Shown: positions 23,075 through 34,108 of the stretch, piece by piece
Layout: each line of letters starts with the position of its first letter
How positions within the stretch are numbered: the stretch's first letter is position 1
Origin: Flavobacteriales bacterium
GTDB lineage: Bacteria > Bacteroidota > Bacteroidia > NS11-12g > UBA955
DNA length: 42,946 bases
Reading direction: 5' to 3'
Assembly (NCBI GenBank): GCA_947457565.1
Contig: CANGWH010000011.1
Coordinates: forward strand, 1-42,946
The notes under the pieces: generated by a model
The model's database searches: none
What the model was told of the DNA's origin: nothing
Seen by the model: only the letters and a program-made list of their open reading frames with translations
Program-made: the position numbers and the translations under genes

Positions 23075-25081
23075 GTGAAGTCGCCTAACCCAAATGAAAA
23101 CAAAAATTCTGGGGGTCAAAAATTTAAAAATAGACAACCCGGAGAAAAGAGAAATCGCTTAAAAGCAGATTCTAATCAATCAAATTCTAATCCTTCAAAA
23201 GGATTCGATTCCAAACCATCTAAACCAAGAGATACCCGAAGAAATTCAGAGGGATTTGAATCAAACAACGCATCGGGTTTTAGTAATTCTAGAAACGAGA
23301 ATAGATCACCTAGAAGTGGCAGTGATCGAGGATATAATAGCAGAAGCGGGACAGACAGAAATGGTTCAGACCGTGGTGGTAATTCCCGCGGTGGTTCGTG
23401 GAGCGGTGGAAATAAATCGTCCGGTAGTTGGAGTGGATCAGATAGAAATTCGAGTACCCGTGGCGGCAGTGATCGCAGTTCTGGCGGTCGTGGATTTAAT
23501 AGTAGAGGTGATTCTGACAGAAGCGGGTTTGATAGAAAAGAGGGTAGAAGTGGATCTTTTGGAAACAAAGGCAGTTACGGAAACAACAGAAGTTCTGAAG
23601 GTTTCAATAGCAAGGCTGGATACGGAAATAGAAATAGCGGTGAAGGATTTGGTGGCGAAGAAAAAAAATCAAGAAATACAGATAGAACAGGCGGTAATCG
23701 CGGGTTCAACAGTAGACCTGGCGGTGATCGCGGATTTAATAGTAGAAACGGGTCAGACAGAAGTGGGTCAGATCGCGGCGGTAATTCTCGTGGCGGATCG
23801 TGGGGCGGTGGAAATAAATCGTCCGGTAGTTGGGGTAATTCCGATAAAGGATTCAGCAATCGCAGTGGCGGTGATCGCAATACCAGCGATCGAGGTTATG
23901 GCAGTAAACGTGAATCGGGAAGTGGAGATTTTGGAAATAAACACCCTAGAAGCGAAGGAAATCGCGATAGAGGAGGCTATGGGAATAACGATAGCAGGGG
24001 TGAGCGTTTTGGAGATAAAGGCGGATTTCGTGGTAAAACCAATGCCGGAGGCGGTTTTGGGGATAGAGGAAAATTTACCAATAAGGATAGAAGCGAAAGT
24101 GGAAATCGAAGAGAATCTGGCTATTCAGGCGGTGATTCTAAACCAAGTCGTTTTGGAAGAGATAACAACTCGTTTTCTGGTGGTTCAGGTAAAAGTTTCG
24201 GTAAACCAGAATTTGGAGGAAAAACGGATCGTGGGTTTAGTAAATCAAAATCGACCAAAAAGAAAGATAACTTCCAAGAAACTCCGAAAGGCTATAAAGG
24301 CAGTAGACGCACACTTGGTAAAGTTCAACAGCAACAAGAACAATCATTATTGGCAGGCGAAGATCTAGTTCGTTTGAATCGATATATTGCCAATAGCGGA
24401 ATTTGTAGTAGGAGAGAAGCCGATGAATTAATTTCTCAAGGCCTTGTTAAGGTAAATGGTGAAGTGGTTACCGAATTGGGCACCAAGGTGAGACCGCACG
24501 ATACAGTGAAAGTAGAAGATAAAAAAGTAACGCCTGAAAAGCCAATTTACATATTACTGAATAAGCCCAAAGGGTACATAACGTCAACGTCAGATCCTGA
24601 TGGTAGACAAACTGTATTGGATTTAATTGATTTACCTGGAAAAGAGAGAATTTATCCAGTAGGGCGATTGGATAGAAATACAACAGGCGTATTGCTGTTA
24701 ACCAATGATGGTGAACTTTCCCAAAAGCTTATGCACCCGAGTTTCGAAATCAAAAAAATCTATCGCGCTACCTTAGACAAAAGGCCTACTAAGGAACACA
24801 TGTTAGCCTGGGTTGAAGGGGTAGAATTGGAAGACGGTTGGATGACTTTCGAACAAATTGGTTGGGTAGAAGAAGGTGAAGAAAATGTATTGGGTGTTGA
24901 AATTAAAAGTGGTAGAAATAGAATCGTACGAAGAATGTTTGAGCATTTTGGATACGATGTTACTTCACTGGATCGCGCAATGCTAGGTGAGTTTGATAAA
25001 CTTAAACTCGGCAGGGGGAAGTGGAGATTCTTAACGGAAAAAGAAATGCGCTACATCGAGAGAATTAAACGAATGCACTAA
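23075..25081 (+). CDS. rluB: rRNA pseudouridine synthase (RluB/RsuA family) with long disordered N-terminal extension
   Basis: A 668-residue protein in two parts. Residues 1 to about 425 are low-complexity, rich in Gly, Ser, Arg, Asn and Asp with many RGG, SGS and GFNSR units. Residues about 432-480 form an S4 RNA-binding domain (LNRYIANSGICSRREAD), followed by the RsuA/RluB catalytic domain with the nucleophile Asp533 in GRLDRNTTG, then KIYRATL and GRNRIVRRMFEHFGY. RluB-type enzymes modify a 23S rRNA uridine; RsuA or RluE specificity cannot be excluded. It starts with GTG; no in-frame ATG is near. Its stop overlaps the stop of the convergent methyltransferase. Confidence 0.9.
   Translation: MKSPNPNENKNSGGQKFKNRQPGEKRNRLKADSNQSNSNPSKGFDSKPSKPRDTRRNSEGFESNNASGFSNSRNENRSPRSGSDRGYNSRSGTDRNGSDRGGNSRGGSWSGGNKSSGSWSGSDRNSSTRGGSDRSSGGRGFNSRGDSDRSGFDRKEGRSGSFGNKGSYGNNRSSEGFNSKAGYGNRNSGEGFGGEEKKSRNTDRTGGNRGFNSRPGGDRGFNSRNGSDRSGSDRGGNSRGGSWGGGNKSSGSWGNSDKGFSNRSGGDRNTSDRGYGSKRESGSGDFGNKHPRSEGNRDRGGYGNNDSRGERFGDKGGFRGKTNAGGGFGDRGKFTNKDRSESGNRRESGYSGGDSKPSRFGRDNNSFSGGSGKSFGKPEFGGKTDRGFSKSKSTKKKDNFQETPKGYKGSRRTLGKVQQQQEQSLLAGEDLVRLNRYIANSGICSRREADELISQGLVKVNGEVVTELGTKVRPHDTVKVEDKKVTPEKPIYILLNKPKGYITSTSDPDGRQTVLDLIDLPGKERIYPVGRLDRNTTGVLLLTNDGELSQKLMHPSFEIKKIYRATLDKRPTKEHMLAWVEGVELEDGWMTFEQIGWVEEGEENVLGVEIKSGRNRIVRRMFEHFGYDVTSLDRAMLGEFDKLKLGRGKWRFLTEKEMRYIERIKRMH
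23403..23833 (+). repeat. duplicated coding segment in the RluB-like extension
   Basis: A 29-base identical tract occurs at 23403-23431 and 23805-23833, coding GGNKSSGSW in both places. The surrounding protein (DRGGNSRGGSW before it) is also duplicated at the same 402-base (134-codon) offset. This indicates a past in-frame duplication within the low-complexity region. Confidence 0.75.
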
Positions 25082-26481
25082 TCAAACGATAATATCGTGG
25101 TGCCTTCTACATTCTTTTGAAGTATACGCCAAGCATTTGGCCATAAATTATTTATCCCATGGTTTACGGCATTTCCAGTGCCAATAGATAATCCGTTCCA
25201 TCGTAAACCAACTATACCTTTGTTGTTCGGTTTTAAAGAAAGAAATTCTCGTTGAAAATAACGAATGGTTTCTTCCATTGAGATTTCCAGTTCCGGATAA
25301 ATAGTGGGTTTATCGTTTAGTAAATCAAAAGCAGCCGAAGGTTTCCATAAGTTTTTGTTATACAAGCCAATAGGTATACCTACTGCGGTGGATTTAGGCA
25401 ATAACGATAAAACATCATCGTAACGGTCTAACCATTTACCTCGTTTAAGTATAAAAATTTCGCCGTCCCTGTTTTCCGTTCCTATCCAAGAATGCTGTAA
25501 CTCTAAGGGCAATTCTATCGGTTTGCTGTGAAAATTTTTCTTCTTCTTTTTCGAGTTTCTGTTCTCCGATGTGTCAAGAACAGTATCATCAGAAAATTTA
25601 CGAATAATAGCCATAAAAAACCCTTCGCCATCAGTTAAATGTGGGTAACAACGATACATGTTATCCTGAATCGATACGCACCCATTAACCAATTCTGCAG
25701 GCAATGAGACAAGCTCCCCACCCAATTCCGAACATATTCGCTGTACATTTTCTTCGTTCTCTATGTCGTTGTAAGTACATGTGGAATAAAGGAAATATCC
25801 TCCAGGTTTCAAGGAAGGCCAAATATCTTCGGCAATTCTGCGTTGTCTGGCGGCACACAGTTTTACATGCTGTAGACTCCATTCATTAATAGCTTTCGGG
25901 TCTTTGCGAAACATTCCTTCACCACTACAAGGCATGTCTGCTGCGATAATTGAAAATGTACTTTTTACGCGCTGAAAGTCTGTAGCATCGGCACGCGTTA
26001 TCACAAAATTTCCCAATCCCCACTTGCTTAGATTTTCAATTAAAATGGGATTTCTACTCTGTATTACTTCGTTAGCCACCAATAAATCATCTCTTCGTAA
26101 AACCGATGAAATGTGGGTTGATTTTCCACCAGGTGCCCCACACAAATCCAAAATAATACAACCCGGTTCAAAGTCATTTAACAACCATCGTACGGCTTCG
26201 CCAACTCGTGTACTGTTTAATTCCTGCACGTAATAAGAACCACAATGCCAGCCCGGATCGCCAATAAATGAAGGCCTTTCTTTTAGTAAAAACGCATCTT
26301 TACAATGCACGGATTGTTTTTCAATTAGTGCATCCTTGAGCTTTTGTTGCTTAAATGGATTTAATCGTATACATGTTTTTGGTTGTGCCGAGAGCGAGGT
26401 AAAGAAGTCCGATAACCCTTCTGTTGGGATTACGGCGCTTACAATATCTGTAAAATCCTTGGGAAGCGTTATTTTCTCCAT
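25078..26481 (-). CDS. rsmF: RsmF-like rRNA 5-methylcytosine methyltransferase
   Basis: A 467-residue Nol1/Nop2/Sun family enzyme. The SAM-binding motif is LDLCGAPGGKSTH; the catalytic cysteines are in DMPCSGEGMFRKDP and YSTCTYND. The GEGMF form and a C-terminal extension beyond the methyltransferase core are typical of RsmF/YebU-like proteins rather than RsmB. The expected target is a cytosine in 16S rRNA, though a tRNA target is possible. It overlaps menC by 13 bases at its start, and its stop codon overlaps that of the RluB-like gene on the other strand. Confidence 0.88.
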   Translation of the reverse strand: MEKITLPKDFTDIVSAVIPTEGLSDFFTSLSAQPKTCIRLNPFKQQKLKDALIEKQSVHCKDAFLLKERPSFIGDPGWHCGSYYVQELNSTRVGEAVRWLLNDFEPGCIILDLCGAPGGKSTHISSVLRRDDLLVANEVIQSRNPILIENLSKWGLGNFVITRADATDFQRVKSTFSIIAADMPCSGEGMFRKDPKAINEWSLQHVKLCAARQRRIAEDIWPSLKPGGYFLYSTCTYNDIENEENVQRICSELGGELVSLPAELVNGCVSIQDNMYRCYPHLTDGEGFFMAIIRKFSDDTVLDTSENRNSKKKKKNFHSKPIELPLELQHSWIGTENRDGEIFILKRGKWLDRYDDVLSLLPKSTAVGIPIGLYNKNLWKPSAAFDLLNDKPTIYPELEISMEETIRYFQREFLSLKPNNKGIVGLRWNGLSIGTGNAVNHGINNLWPNAWRILQKNVEGTTILSFD

Positions 26482-27488
26482 AAGTATTCACCCCTAATCT
26501 CCGTATTACTAGGGAAGTTCTCCATAAATAAAGCACCCGTTCCTAAACCTTGGTAAGGGATGTTTGGTTTTTGAGATACCCATTGCGCAATAGCAAACAA
26601 TCCAACGTTTCCCTCCAATGCACTTGTACTCCACCAACCGCATCCAACTGTTTCGGCAACCTGTATCCATCGGTCGCATAAATCTAATCCTCCCAACAAT
26701 GTGGGTTTTAATATCAAATAACGGGGCTTTAGCCGGGTAATTAACGCTTTGCCCTTTGCGGGCGCTATGCCAATAAGTTCTTCGTCCAATGCAATATCTA
26801 TGCTCGATTCTCGACAGATTTTTTCCATACTCTCTAGTCCAGCTCGTATGGGTTGTTCCATGCTATGGATGCTAAATCGATGCAGTTCTTTAAGTTGTTC
26901 TAATGCTGTGTCTTCGCCCAATGCGCCATTTGCATCTAAGCGAATTTCTAATTCAAAGGCCGAATATTTGGAGCGAATACGTTCCAGTAATCTGCACTCA
27001 GCGTCAAAGTCGAGCGCTCCAATTTTAAACTTAATGCAACGAAAACCTTGTTTGATTTTTGTTAAGGCCTCTTCTTCCATGGCTTCAATAGTATTCATCC
27101 AAACCAAGCCATTAATTGGTATACCTACTTTCTTATGGGTGAAATCGTTGTTTACCCAAATACCCGTTCCGCCAGACTTATAGTCGAGATATGCAGTATG
27201 AAACGCAAATCGAATCGAAGGCAAAGCACAATTAGTTCCGGGCTCCCAAGACTCTAACAAGGATAGAAAATCAGACTCACTAATTTCATCAGGCAATAAA
27301 GACAATACAGTATCAATATCCGCGTTCCCGTCTATGCTTAGATCCCATAGCGGACTAGCTTCACCAGTGCCATGGATAACACCATCGCCAAGGTTAATCA
27401 GCCAACTAGGTTTTTCTAAATACTCACCCCGACTGGTTTTTGCAGGTTTTTGAAACGATAACAGGTGTTTACTGTGCGATATCAGCAT
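26469..27488 (-). CDS. menC: o-succinylbenzoate synthase (enolase superfamily)
   Basis: Dehydrates SHCHC to o-succinylbenzoate in menaquinone synthesis. Enolase-superfamily residues appear in order: the Lys-x-Lys in CIKFKIG, Asp in LDANGAL, Glu in SMEQPI, Asp in ALDEEL, and the second catalytic Lys in LILKPTLLGG. Dipeptide epimerases share this fold, but the direct coupling to menA, ten bases upstream, supports MenC. Length 339. It overlaps the methyltransferase start by 13 bases. Confidence 0.9.
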   Translation of the reverse strand: MLISHSKHLLSFQKPAKTSRGEYLEKPSWLINLGDGVIHGTGEASPLWDLSIDGNADIDTVLSLLPDEISESDFLSLLESWEPGTNCALPSIRFAFHTAYLDYKSGGTGIWVNNDFTHKKVGIPINGLVWMNTIEAMEEEALTKIKQGFRCIKFKIGALDFDAECRLLERIRSKYSAFELEIRLDANGALGEDTALEQLKELHRFSIHSMEQPIRAGLESMEKICRESSIDIALDEELIGIAPAKGKALITRLKPRYLILKPTLLGGLDLCDRWIQVAETVGCGWWSTSALEGNVGLFAIAQWVSQKPNIPYQGLGTGALFMENFPSNTEIRGEYLWRK

Positions 27489-27498
27489 ACTATCAGCA

Positions 27499-28452
27499 CT
27501 AACTAGTTATAAAAGTTACAATCAAACAAAAAACAATAACCAATGCAAAAATGGTAAGCGATAGTTTTTTTAATAATGGATTAATGACTTCTCTGTCGCC
27601 GGGTTCGCACAACTTTAACAATCGATATTGTTGGTTAATTGTCCCGAAAAACGGAAAAAACAACCCCAATGTGTAAGCTATATCAGGACGCATCCAACGT
27701 TCCCAACGCAGATAATCGTGTTGTATGATAATCAACGCTGCTACCACACCGAACAATCCAAAAACCAATAAAAATCCATGATAAATAATGGTTTTATTTT
27801 TACCTAAAATAACGGCAACCGTTCGTTTGTTTTTTTCTTCATCTGAAATTATATCTCTATAATTATTAATGTTTAAGACAGCTGTACTTAAACAACCAAT
27901 TCCAATAGAAGCTATGGCATGTACAAGGGTGATAGTAACATTTAACAACAAGCCCATGCCCATAACGGTTACCATTCCAAAAAACAGGAATACAAATGCA
28001 TCGCCCAAGCCTTTATAGCCATAAGCGTTTTTTCCAACCGTGTAAAACAGTGAGGCACCAATGGAAATAATACCAAGGCCAAGTAGAAACCATCCTCGTG
28101 AATCGCTAAATACACCAGAAATCTGCAATAAAATAACACCCACAACAAAAGTAATCAGAGATAAAAACACAAGGGCCTTTTTCATGGATTGCGGAGTGAT
28201 AGCACCCGATGCTAACATTCTGTCCGTTCTTCCTGCCGCTTGATCTACACCCTTTTCAAAATCTCCATAGTCATTCGCATAGTTACTTGTGATTTGAAGT
28301 AATACTGCAGTTAATATAGCCAATCCAAAAATCAACCAAGCGTTCGTGTTGTTCTCTAAATTAGGCAGGGATACGGACCAGCCCAATATAATTCCACTAA
28401 TTGCCAACGGTAATGTTCGTAATCGTGCCGCTTGGATCCAAGGATTGCTCAT
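27499..28452 (-). CDS. menA: 1,4-dihydroxy-2-naphthoate polyprenyltransferase
   Basis: An integral membrane UbiA-family prenyltransferase that joins the polyprenyl chain to DHNA, giving demethylmenaquinone. The Mg-diphosphate motif appears in NYANDYGDFEKGVD, with the typical AGRTDRML following, and a second aspartate-rich region in NINNYRDIISDEE. Eight or so hydrophobic segments are visible over 317 residues. The ATG at 28452 (MSNPWIQAARLRTLP) is preferred over one four codons earlier, because the earlier one overlaps the -7 box. Confidence 0.93.
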   Translation of the reverse strand: MSNPWIQAARLRTLPLAISGIILGWSVSLPNLENNTNAWLIFGLAILTAVLLQITSNYANDYGDFEKGVDQAAGRTDRMLASGAITPQSMKKALVFLSLITFVVGVILLQISGVFSDSRGWFLLGLGIISIGASLFYTVGKNAYGYKGLGDAFVFLFFGMVTVMGMGLLLNVTITLVHAIASIGIGCLSTAVLNINNYRDIISDEEKNKRTVAVILGKNKTIIYHGFLLVFGLFGVVAALIIIQHDYLRWERWMRPDIAYTLGLFFPFFGTINQQYRLLKLCEPGDREVINPLLKKLSLTIFALVIVFCLIVTFITS

Positions 28453-28461
28453 TCGTTTTTG

Positions 28462-28469
28462 CAAAGATA
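28462..28469 (-). promoter_or_regulatory. -7 promoter box for menA-menC
   Basis: The minus strand reads TATCTTTG, identical to the nusB box, ten bases before the menA ATG. It lies in the short gap after the GNAT-like gene, so the men genes have their own promoter. Confidence 0.55.
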
Positions 28470-28473
28470 TTTA

Positions 28474-29412
28474 CTATAAACCTTTTTTAAGTATTCGAAA
28501 AGGTTTGTCGATAGGATTAAACTTCTTATAAAATTCCGCTACGCTAGGAATACTACTGCCTTCAAAATCAAAAACATCTATCTTGCGTTGAAAATGGTTT
28601 AAGGCTGCGTTAATTATACCATGCATAATCCCATTGCTTTCTAAATGTGAAGGATTAGGTGCTCCCAATATAAAATGAGCAAACCTACACGGGCCTTGGG
28701 TTGTAACTAAAAACAATCCAGCCCCAATGAGTTCATGGAGGTTTGTTTCGTCTTTATTGGTGGTTGATGGATGCGCCGAAATCACAATAAAGCCAATTTC
28801 TTTCATGGAAAAATCGTTTACGTACCCCAGCCGTTTAGTGGCATTCAATAATCGATGATAATCCAATTCCCTGATTTGCGGATTTAAAGCCCCCCAACGT
28901 TGTTTATATAGTTCAATCACTGGTTCGGCATCGATAGCATTAACGGCATAATTAAAATGAGATACCAAACGGATGTTTTTTTGACCATCCTTATTAATCT
29001 TAATAGGATATTGAAGCTCTAAAATAAAATTGGTTTTATAGGTTATGCCCGAAATAAGTGGAGCTTGATTGTAGGAATTCAGATGCAAGCGAACGCGAAA
29101 AAAATACCATGGGATAGCCGATAAAAAATCCTCTTCAGAGCATTCCTTTAAATTACCAAAAACACCTAACTGTTGACAAAATTTTGGCTGAACTACGTAG
29201 TTGAATAATCCCCATAGTTTTTTAATAGGTAAGGGGAAAACAGCTTCGTAGTTGCCATAAACCAACCCAACCCAACCATGCTCGCACATTGCATCCAAGT
29301 ATTCGCAATGCGCATATCCCAAATTAGCCCCGCTTAACGTTATACAATTGTTCCACAACGTATCGTTAATGTTTGCTCGCTTTGTAAGTTGAATGGTTTT
29401 TGGTTTTAGCAT
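28474..29412 (-). CDS. FemAB/GNAT-like acyltransferase family protein
   Basis: A 312-residue protein of the GNAT/FemAB-like superfamily seen in Bacteroidota. The C-terminal stretch FDFEGSSIPSVAEFYKKF is characteristic: such proteins end in an F-x-G-S-x-I-P-x-x-x-x-F-Y pattern. No catalytic assignment is possible; known relatives add aminoacyl or acyl groups to cell-wall or surface sugars. The ATG at 29412 avoids a 46-base overlap with the upstream deacetylase gene that an earlier in-frame ATG (29463) would create. The pairing with a polysaccharide deacetylase suggests a role in surface glycan modification. Confidence 0.7.
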   Translation of the reverse strand: MLKPKTIQLTKRANINDTLWNNCITLSGANLGYAHCEYLDAMCEHGWVGLVYGNYEAVFPLPIKKLWGLFNYVVQPKFCQQLGVFGNLKECSEEDFLSAIPWYFFRVRLHLNSYNQAPLISGITYKTNFILELQYPIKINKDGQKNIRLVSHFNYAVNAIDAEPVIELYKQRWGALNPQIRELDYHRLLNATKRLGYVNDFSMKEIGFIVISAHPSTTNKDETNLHELIGAGLFLVTTQGPCRFAHFILGAPNPSHLESNGIMHGIINAALNHFQRKIDVFDFEGSSIPSVAEFYKKFNPIDKPFRILKKGL

Positions 29413-29417
29413 GGATT

Positions 29418-30887
29418 TTAGTGTTTTAACCACTCCAATATGGTGTTTTTCCAACCCAACCATGGTCTGCTTTCACTTACACTTTCGTTATGAAAAACAA
29501 AAATAAAATCCCCACCTACTGATTGAATAGTTTGTTTAAGTGAATCAATATAATTAATTGATAGTTCACTGTTATACTTTAAATAGTTTTTACAAGTTAC
29601 ATCCATCGCTTGGAACGAAACCACTTGTAAATGGGTGCTTGTATTGGCCTCTAAATTGAACCAACGAAAGGCGAAACTAGTCCCTGCCCGGAATCCAAGA
29701 CAATCATGGTAACCCATAGACCAGTCTTCCGTAATTCCCATGGATAATAGGGTTTGGTAATGGTTTGGCAAATGAAAAAATAAATAATGGAATCGAGAAA
29801 TACTGGGTTGCTGCTTCCCCTCCAAATCTATATAGTTTGCTTTTTCTTTTAACCAAGAATTTGGCTTTTCAGAATTTAATAGTTCAATACTGGGGTGCAA
29901 ACCAACATTGGAATTACCTAACGACTGTATTATTGTTTTTAAAACGGATATTACCTCACCGTGTTCTAATCGATTTTGTTTATGAAACGCATCATGTTTA
30001 TTGCTTAACAACAAAAAGCAGCGAGCATTTTTTGAAGATTTTAGTAGTGAAAGCGTTTCATTTACTGGATTGTACGGGTCTGTTCGAGTAAATATTGATA
30101 CCATGCGTTCTACAAAGACTCCCGGGTTTTTAGCCGATAAAATCCAAGAGCCGATGTTTCTTATCCAGGGTCTTTTCCCAAATTTGAAGACCATATCAAT
30201 ATCAGCAGTGGGTATTATTTGGAATGTTTTTTTTCTTAACGAATGTTCCTCATTGCTGTCAATACCAATAATGCAAAACAAATACTGCCGTACCCAATCA
30301 ACAATGGGTTTGTTTAAATAGTTATAACGAAAAGCATGACTGTTTTTTCCGGAAAAACGAAGTTCCAATAGATTAGTAACGCCAGAAGTCATGGCAGATT
30401 TCTTGTTAATATCGATAGACCAAAAATACTCTTCGTATCGAGAAAGAATCCAGAAAATCATAGAAAAAGGATCAAAGAGTAAAGTAGAATTTGGCATTGG
30501 AAATAATACAGGGAGTTGCTTTACCCAGTTATGCTCAAAACGAAATTTCATGGGAACAGGTAATTCATAATATCCTGGTTCTCTCCATTGCTCATTTATT
30601 TGCTGTTCCTCTAAAATACCCGATCCCAATAGATGGTGGATTTCCCCAGTGAATCCTAACTTTTTAGCTCTAATTGTTACTAACTCTTCTTGCTTTATTG
30701 TGCTTTGGTCATTGGTGTGGTAATGTACTATGGATCGCAAAGAAGCAGATGTCTGTGGAAGTTGTTCCCATAGTAAAAAATCTTCTGTGCTAACTATACA
30801 AATATCAATGTTGTGGTTGGCTTCAAATATTTCGTGCAAAACATAGCGAAGTCGCACCGAAATTTGATGAGTAACCACAAGTACCAT
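29418..30887 (-). CDS. polysaccharide deacetylase family protein
   Basis: A 489-residue protein resembling the long Bacteroidota polysaccharide deacetylases. A family-specific N-terminal region of about 200 residues (with SRYEEYF) precedes a NodB-like core: TADIDMVFKF corresponds to the metal-binding aspartates, VGLHPSIELL and MGYHDCLGFRAGTSFAFRWF follow. The substrate is likely an extracellular or cell-wall glycan. The ATG at 30887 is used; an earlier in-frame ATG (30929) would lie past the divergent gmd start. No signal peptide is obvious. It is divergent from gmd with a 29-base gap. Confidence 0.78.
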   Translation of the reverse strand: MVLVVTHQISVRLRYVLHEIFEANHNIDICIVSTEDFLLWEQLPQTSASLRSIVHYHTNDQSTIKQEELVTIRAKKLGFTGEIHHLLGSGILEEQQINEQWREPGYYELPVPMKFRFEHNWVKQLPVLFPMPNSTLLFDPFSMIFWILSRYEEYFWSIDINKKSAMTSGVTNLLELRFSGKNSHAFRYNYLNKPIVDWVRQYLFCIIGIDSNEEHSLRKKTFQIIPTADIDMVFKFGKRPWIRNIGSWILSAKNPGVFVERMVSIFTRTDPYNPVNETLSLLKSSKNARCFLLLSNKHDAFHKQNRLEHGEVISVLKTIIQSLGNSNVGLHPSIELLNSEKPNSWLKEKANYIDLEGKQQPSISRFHYLFFHLPNHYQTLLSMGITEDWSMGYHDCLGFRAGTSFAFRWFNLEANTSTHLQVVSFQAMDVTCKNYLKYNSELSINYIDSLKQTIQSVGGDFIFVFHNESVSESRPWLGWKNTILEWLKH

Positions 30888-30899
30888 TGTTAAAATGAT

Positions 30900-30907
30900 T
30901 ATTTTTG
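30900..30907 (+). promoter_or_regulatory. -7 promoter box for gmd-fcl
   Basis: TATTTTTG, ten bases before the gmd ATG. On the opposite strand a near match, TTATTTTG at 30916-30909, faces the deacetylase gene, so the two divergent promoters would overlap back to back. Confidence 0.5.
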
Positions 30908-30916
30908 TGCAAAATA

Positions 30917-32053
30917 ATGAAGGTTGCATTAATTACCGGTATCACCGGACAAGATGGAGCGTATTTAGCTGAGTTCCTGTTGAAAAAAGGCTACATGGTG
31001 CATGGCATCAAACGTCGTAGCTCATTGTTTAACACCGATCGAGTGGATCATATATACGAAGATCCGCATATTGAAGGGTCTAAATTTAAAATGCATTACG
31101 GTGATTTAACGGATTCAACCAATTTGATTCGAATCATTCAAGAAGTGCAGCCCGATGAAATTTATAATTTGGGTGCGATGTCTCACGTACATGTAAGTTT
31201 TGAAACTCCAGAGTACACAGCCAATTGCGATGCCGTTGGAACATTGCGTCTGTTAGAGGCTATTAGAATCTTAGGACTAACTAAAAAAACCAGAATATAT
31301 CAAGCCTCTACTTCGGAATTGTATGGATTGGTGCAGGAAATTCCGCAAAAAGAAACCACGCCATTTTATCCCAGAAGTCCGTATGCCGTAGCAAAAATGT
31401 ATGGTTTTTGGATAACGGTGAATTACAGAGAAGCATACGATATTTATGCTTGTAGCGGTATTTTGTTCAACCACGAAAGTCCAATTCGTGGAGAAACTTT
31501 CGTAACGAGAAAAATCACTAGAGCTGCCGCTAGAATAGCCTTAGGCTTACAAGACAAATTGTACTTGGGTAACCTAAACTCCAAGCGCGATTGGGGACAT
31601 GCTAAAGACTATGTAGAAGCTATGTGGTTGATTTTGCAACAAGAAAAGGCCGAAGATTTTGTAATCGCTACCGGAGTAACCACCGAGATTAGAGAATTTG
31701 TACGCATGAGCTTTGATTTTGTTGGTGTAAAATTGGGCTTTAAAGGCGAAGGCGTAGATGAAGTAGGGTATGTTACAGCGATTGACGAAGCGAAATACAC
31801 GGCAGCCACGGGGAAAGCACCAGCATTATCCATCAATCAAGAGGTAATATTTGTAGATCCCAAGTACTTTAGACCCACAGAAGTGGATTTGTTGATTGGC
31901 GATGCAACTAAAGCACATCAAAAATTGGGGTGGAAGCCTAAACATACCTTGAACGATCTAGTAATGGATATGATGCAAAGCGATATTAAGGTTATGCAAA
32001 AAGAAACCTACCTAAAAGAGGGTGGTTTTCAAACCAAAAACTATTTTGAATAA
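30917..32053 (+). CDS. gmd: GDP-mannose 4,6-dehydratase
   Basis: First step of GDP-L-fucose synthesis, converting GDP-mannose to GDP-4-keto-6-deoxymannose. An extended SDR with [14 protein letters not shown] at the N-terminus, the RRSS NADP-binding segment, QASTSELYG, the catalytic [10 protein letters not shown] and [17 protein letters not shown]. Length 378 is normal. The stop codon shares its last base with the fcl ATG, so the two are translationally coupled. Confidence 0.97.
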   Translation: MKVALITGITGQDGAYLAEFLLKKGYMVHGIKRRSSLFNTDRVDHIYEDPHIEGSKFKMHYGDLTDSTNLIRIIQEVQPDEIYNLGAMSHVHVSFETPEYTANCDAVGTLRLLEAIRILGLTKKTRIYQASTSELYGLVQEIPQKETTPFYPRSPYAVAKMYGFWITVNYREAYDIYACSGILFNHESPIRGETFVTRKITRAAARIALGLQDKLYLGNLNSKRDWGHAKDYVEAMWLILQQEKAEDFVIATGVTTEIREFVRMSFDFVGVKLGFKGEGVDEVGYVTAIDEAKYTAATGKAPALSINQEVIFVDPKYFRPTEVDLLIGDATKAHQKLGWKPKHTLNDLVMDMMQSDIKVMQKETYLKEGGFQTKNYFE

Positions 32054-32988
32054 TGGAGTTATCGGCTAAGATTTATGTTGCCGGACACCGAGGAATGGTA
32101 GGTAGTGCCATTGTTCGTGAGTTACAGCGTTTAGGATATACCAATATTTTAACCAAATCGTCAAGCGAATTAGACCTTAGAAATCAACAAGAAGTTGAGC
32201 AGTTTTACAAGGAAGAGAATCCCGATTATGTGTTTGTGGCTGCTGCAAAAGTTGGAGGGATTTTAGCAAACAATACCTACCGAGCTGAATTTTTGTATGA
32301 TAATTTAATGATTCAAAACAACTTGATTCATTATGCATACAAGGTGTCTGTAAAAAAATTGTTGTTCTTGGGTTCTTCGTGCATTTATCCCAAATTGGCT
32401 CCTCAGCCACTAAAGGAAGAGTACTTGTTAAGTGGCTTTCTGGAACCAACCAACGAACCCTATGCCATTGCTAAAATAACAGGTATCAAAATGTGCGAAT
32501 CGTATCGGGATCAATACGGGTGTAATTTTATTTCGGCAATGCCCACCAATATGTATGGCCCGAACGATAATTATCATCCGGAAAACTCACACGTCTTACC
32601 AGCACTAATCAGAAAATTCCACGAAGCCAAAGTAAATCAAGATAGCCAAGTGGTTGTATGGGGCGATGGCTCCCCCCTTAGAGAGTTCTTGTATGCCGAT
32701 GACCTAGCCAACGCCTTGGTGTATCTGATGCTTAATTACAATGAAAAACAATTCGTAAACGTAGGTTACGGTATAGACATTACCATTGGTGATTTGGCAA
32801 AATTAATTGGCAGTATCGTAGGGTTTCAAGGAGAAATTGTATTTGATACAACAAAGCCCAATGGAACGCCAAGAAAATTAATGGATTCAACTCGGTTGTT
32901 CTCAACAGGATGGACTCCTAAAACAACCTTAGAAGTTGGAATTGAACAAGCTTATCACGATTTTTTACATCGATATGGGAATAATTGA
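32053..32988 (+). CDS. fcl: GDP-L-fucose synthase
   Basis: Epimerises and reduces the Gmd product to GDP-L-fucose. The SDR motif [12 protein letters not shown] is followed by [14 protein letters not shown], the catalytic [14 protein letters not shown] and [22 protein letters not shown]. Length 311 is normal for the family (also called WcaG). With gmd it gives a complete GDP-fucose route; the sugar would feed surface glycans or the O-glycosylation known in this phylum. No glycosyltransferase is next to it. Confidence 0.97.
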   Translation: MELSAKIYVAGHRGMVGSAIVRELQRLGYTNILTKSSSELDLRNQQEVEQFYKEENPDYVFVAAAKVGGILANNTYRAEFLYDNLMIQNNLIHYAYKVSVKKLLFLGSSCIYPKLAPQPLKEEYLLSGFLEPTNEPYAIAKITGIKMCESYRDQYGCNFISAMPTNMYGPNDNYHPENSHVLPALIRKFHEAKVNQDSQVVVWGDGSPLREFLYADDLANALVYLMLNYNEKQFVNVGYGIDITIGDLAKLIGSIVGFQGEIVFDTTKPNGTPRKLMDSTRLFSTGWTPKTTLEVGIEQAYHDFLHRYGNN

Positions 32989-34026
<1,038 letters not shown>

Positions 34027-34108
34027 TCAACTCACTTCTTGGTAGTCTGTGTGTAAGACAGACATCTCAATGTGTTGTTTTATAAATAGAAAAACACTCA
34101 GAATAACG

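Noticed and set aside
23256-24368. Long alternative open frame of 370 codons inside the RluB-like gene
   Set aside because: It is a shifted reading of the Gly/Ser/Arg-rich repeat coding sequence, giving a Val/Ile/Glu-rich translation without domains.
34045-34063. Hairpin GTCTGT/ACAGAC just after gap as the main terminator
   Set aside because: Six-base stem with a seven-base loop and no T run; the hairpin at 34109-34141 is far stronger.
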